8,168 nt of DNA from Acidovorax sp. (GTDB lineage Bacteria > Pseudomonadota > Gammaproteobacteria > Burkholderiales > Burkholderiaceae_C). The stretch spans positions 1-8,168 of the forward strand of contig WOZN01000224.1 in assembly GCA_011620245.1 (NCBI GenBank). Direction: 5' to 3'. A model generated the notes under the pieces. The model saw nothing but the letters and a program-made list of their open reading frames with translations. It had not been told where the DNA came from and searched no databases. Both the position numbers and the translations under genes were made by a program. Of this stretch, positions 6,630 to 8,168 are shown piece by piece (position 1 is the stretch's first letter; every line of letters begins with the position of its first letter).

Positions 6630-7797
6630 GTTGTGGTGCCCTCAAGCTGCTGCGTTTGCCAAAACCGTCCAGGTAACGGCCAATCACGGCGTAATCGACG
6701 CTGGTGTTTGTCAGGGATTGATTGCGTCTGGTCGTCACATCCACCGCCATGCCCGGCGGCAGAAACACACCTGGCAGCAAAGTTTGGATGGCAACAAACT
6801 TGCCTTCCTCCAACGCATGGATGTGAACCAGCAGAGGCGATGCGCGCCGTCCTTCACCTGCCGGGCTGATGTCTGCTTTGGCTTTGGTGGAAGAAAAAAA
6901 GTCGTTGTGCGGCAGCCCGAACACTGCGCGCTCGGGCAGTTGTGCCAGGGGCTCGCCTTGCGTTGCCGCCAGCATGTTGTCGTGGTCGGCAACAAAGTTG
7001 CGCCGTGCCGGCTGGCCGTTGACCTTGCCGTTTTGGCCATAGCTGCGGTAAAGCTGCATCTCGGCATTGATGGCGGCCAGTGTGCCCACGGCAGAGTCGC
7101 CCTGCACCGAGACATCGATGCGGCTGGTTTGGCTCAGCGCTGAAAAAGGCGGGTTGCCCGGCGCGGAAAAATCCAGCGTTGCAATGAAATGCTGGATTTG
7201 CTGCACGCTGGTGAAGGCCTGCGCGCCACCGTCTGCGCCGGTGATGGATTGCAGCGACAGCGAACCCAGCCCCCTGCGCGCCCTGCTACCCAGCCCGCCC
7301 AGCAGGCCCAGCGCCGTGGCCGCCTGCCGCACCGCCTGCACCTGCGCGGGTCGGGTACCGGGTTTGAACTGTAGAAGAAGTTCCACAGTGCCGCCCTCCA
7401 GATAGGAGCGTGTGAGGCCGGTGTTGAAGCGGTATAAGCCCTGGCCCAGCAGATAGCCCAACTCCTTCAGCGCTTCGCGTGGCTGCTGCAGCTTCACATT
7501 CTGCAGGGTGCTGTGGATCGACAGCACGCTCTGGCACGAATTCCTGCCATCGCTGGCCAGGCCAAACAGCGCCCCCTCCTGGTCGTGCAGGGCTTGGAGC
7601 GCCCCCGCGGTGTCTCCGCTCGCCTCCTTGAGTACCCGACCCCAGTTCAGCGCCCGCCACCAAAAGCGCAGCGCACCCTTGAACGAGGCATTGCGAAACT
7701 GCTGGCTATCGGTCAGCTGGCCCTCGCCCCCCAGAAACATGGGAGTCGCGATTTTGTACAGAGCCGTGAGGCTGTGCGGTGGTGAAAAATCCATCAT
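6622..7797 (-). CDS. cmr1: Cmr1, type III-B RAMP subunit
   Basis: Cmr1 is a Cas7-like RAMP subunit at the 3' end of the crRNA in the Cmr complex; it contributes to target capture. The 391-residue product has TPMFLGG (18-24), NASFKGALRFWWRALNWGR (36-54), the glycine-rich GLLGGLGSRARRGLGSL (164-180) and the C-terminal RRASPLLVHIHALEEGKF (317-334), all typical of the family. It is the first gene of the operon. I chose the first ATG of an ATGATG at 7797, with GGAG 11 bases upstream and the GGAAG abutting it; the second ATG (7794) is equally possible. The frame also reaches back to a TTG at 7827, which would add ten residues (MVPLDGDAWK), but this codon lacks a good ribosome site. The TAA stop lies inside the beginning of cmr2. 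Length is normal and no damage is seen. Confidence 0.93.
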   Translation of the reverse strand: MMDFSPPHSLTALYKIATPMFLGGEGQLTDSQQFRNASFKGALRFWWRALNWGRVLKEASGDTAGALQALHDQEGALFGLASDGRNSCQSVLSIHSTLQNVKLQQPREALKELGYLLGQGLYRFNTGLTRSYLEGGTVELLLQFKPGTRPAQVQAVRQAATALGLLGGLGSRARRGLGSLSLQSITGADGGAQAFTSVQQIQHFIATLDFSAPGNPPFSALSQTSRIDVSVQGDSAVGTLAAINAEMQLYRSYGQNGKVNGQPARRNFVADHDNMLAATQGEPLAQLPERAVFGLPHNDFFSSTKAKADISPAGEGRRASPLLVHIHALEEGKFVAIQTLLPGVFLPPGMAVDVTTRRNQSLTNTSVDYAVIGRYLDGFGKRSSLRAPQRG

Positions 7798-7837
7798 CTT
7801 CCATGCATCTCCATCAAGTGGAACCAATCCATAGCCA

Positions 7838-7855
7838 TAGGGCGACTATGCCCTA
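7838..7855. promoter_or_regulatory. Perfect inverted repeat just upstream of cmr1
   Basis: TAGGGC and GCCCTA form a perfect 6-base dyad with a 6-base spacer, about 40 bases upstream of the cmr1 ATG. It overlaps a second possible fold (CATAG...CTATG, 7836-7850) and abuts a tandem CCATAG pair (7829-7840). Its position suits an operator or a 5' leader hairpin. There is no T-tract after it on either strand, so it is not a normal terminator. Function is speculative. Confidence 0.3.
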
Positions 7856-7911
7856 GCCAGCCACACAATTTGCTACAACTTCAACAGAGACTGTTCATCA
7901 GCACCCGCGTA

Positions 7912-7924
7912 GGCCCGAAGGGCC
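7912..7924. other. Short GC-rich hairpin
   Basis: GGCCC and GGGCC flank a 3-base loop, giving a compact five-pair GC stem. No run of T follows on either strand, so an intrinsic terminator is not supported. It may be a relic of the unidentified sequence in this region. Confidence 0.25.
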
Positions 7925-8118
7925 ACCTCATGGACAATCTCGGTTCAATGCAAAAGCATGAAGGCCGGTGTGAAATTTGGTAACGCCACGCAGTATCTCC
8001 CTGGTTCTTCAGCGCAGGCATCCTGGCAAGCTTGCCGCTCCAGGCGGCGCTACCAGACCAAGCCGACGCGCACAATACGCAGCTGTTCCATCGTGCGCAG
8101 GCACATAACTTTATGGTC

Positions 8119-8168
8119 AAATTGGCCTCTAGCGCTTATCTAGCAAGCGTTAGCAGCTATCAAATTCA
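8119..8168 (+). repeat. Dispersed palindromic repeat, copy B, at the window edge
   Basis: The first 43 bases match the cas6-embedded copy (479-521 minus) at 36 of 43 positions, and AT-rich similarity continues to the window end, where the copy may be cut off. The internal arms AGCGCTT and AAGCGTT can pair imperfectly around ATCTAGC. It lies outside any supported gene, which is the expected place for this kind of element, and it is in inverted orientation relative to copy A. Confidence 0.75.

Larger units (their letters stand above)
7798..8118. other. Upstream region of the cmr operon, no recognisable gene
   Basis: This stretch separates cmr1 from the right-hand repeat and should hold the operon promoter and leader. 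I find no convincing -35/-10 pair on the minus strand. It has several short dyads: TAGGGC...GCCCTA at 7838-7855, AACAG...CTGTT at 7883-7895, GGCCC-GAA-GGGCC at 7912-7924, and the perfect palindrome GGCAAGCTTGCC at 8025-8036. Open frames of 60 to 79 codons exist on both strands between 7881 and 8143, but neither has a ribosome site or a recognisable product. A decayed gene or mobile-element remnant is possible. No CRISPR repeat units are present. Confidence 0.5.

Noticed and set aside
7798..7900. A sigma-70 promoter for the operon
   Set aside because: TTGAAG and TTGTAG are present on the minus strand, but no acceptable -10 hexamer lies at 16-18 bases; I could not support a specific promoter.
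7912..7924. Intrinsic terminator
   Set aside because: The GC hairpin has no T-tract on either strand.

Overview
The window holds a nearly complete type III-B (Cmr) CRISPR-Cas effector operon. All seven genes lie on the minus strand and are transcribed from right to left: cmr1 - cmr2 (cas10) - cmr3 - cmr4 - cmr5 - cmr6 - cas6. Every cmr gene is intact. cas6 runs off the left edge with 319 codons visible, probably close to its stop. Adjacent genes overlap by 4 to 8 bases or are separated by 5 to 18 bases, so one polycistronic transcript with translational coupling is likely.

The organism looks like a GC-rich betaproteobacterium, probably Comamonadaceae (Acidovorax/Rhodoferax/Hydrogenophaga-like). 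The reasons are strong G/C third-position bias, proteobacterial-looking Cmr proteins, and two copies of a short dispersed repeat (core AGCGCTTATC...GCAAGCG...AGCAGCTATC) that I recall as common between genes in that family. That assignment is inference from composition and memory, not from a search.

Layout: 1-957 cas6 (crRNA maturation); 954-2009 cmr6; 2021-2521 cmr5; 2533-3435 cmr4 (backbone and target-RNA cleavage); 3441-4616 cmr3 (crRNA 5' tag binding); 4635-6629 cmr2/cas10; 6622-7797 cmr1 (3' end of the complex); 7798-8168 upstream non-coding region with small dyads and, at its right end, the second repeat copy. The window contains no CRISPR array, cas1/cas2, CARF-domain effector, reverse transcriptase, tRNA or rRNA.

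How the genes work together: Cas6 would cut pre-crRNA. Cmr3 and Cmr2 would cap the crRNA 5' tag. Cmr4 and Cmr5 would form the helical filaments. Cmr6 and Cmr1 would close the 3' end. Cmr4 keeps the conserved aspartate expected for target RNA cleavage. Cmr2 keeps the GGDD palm motif for cyclic oligoadenylate synthesis but has no N-terminal HD nuclease domain and no CxxC zinc motif, so immunity should depend on RNA cleavage plus a second-messenger effector encoded outside the window.

The most unusual observation is that one copy of the dispersed repeat lies inside cas6 (479-521), in frame and translated as about 15 residues in the linker between the two RAMP folds. The other copy sits upstream of the operon in opposite orientation.
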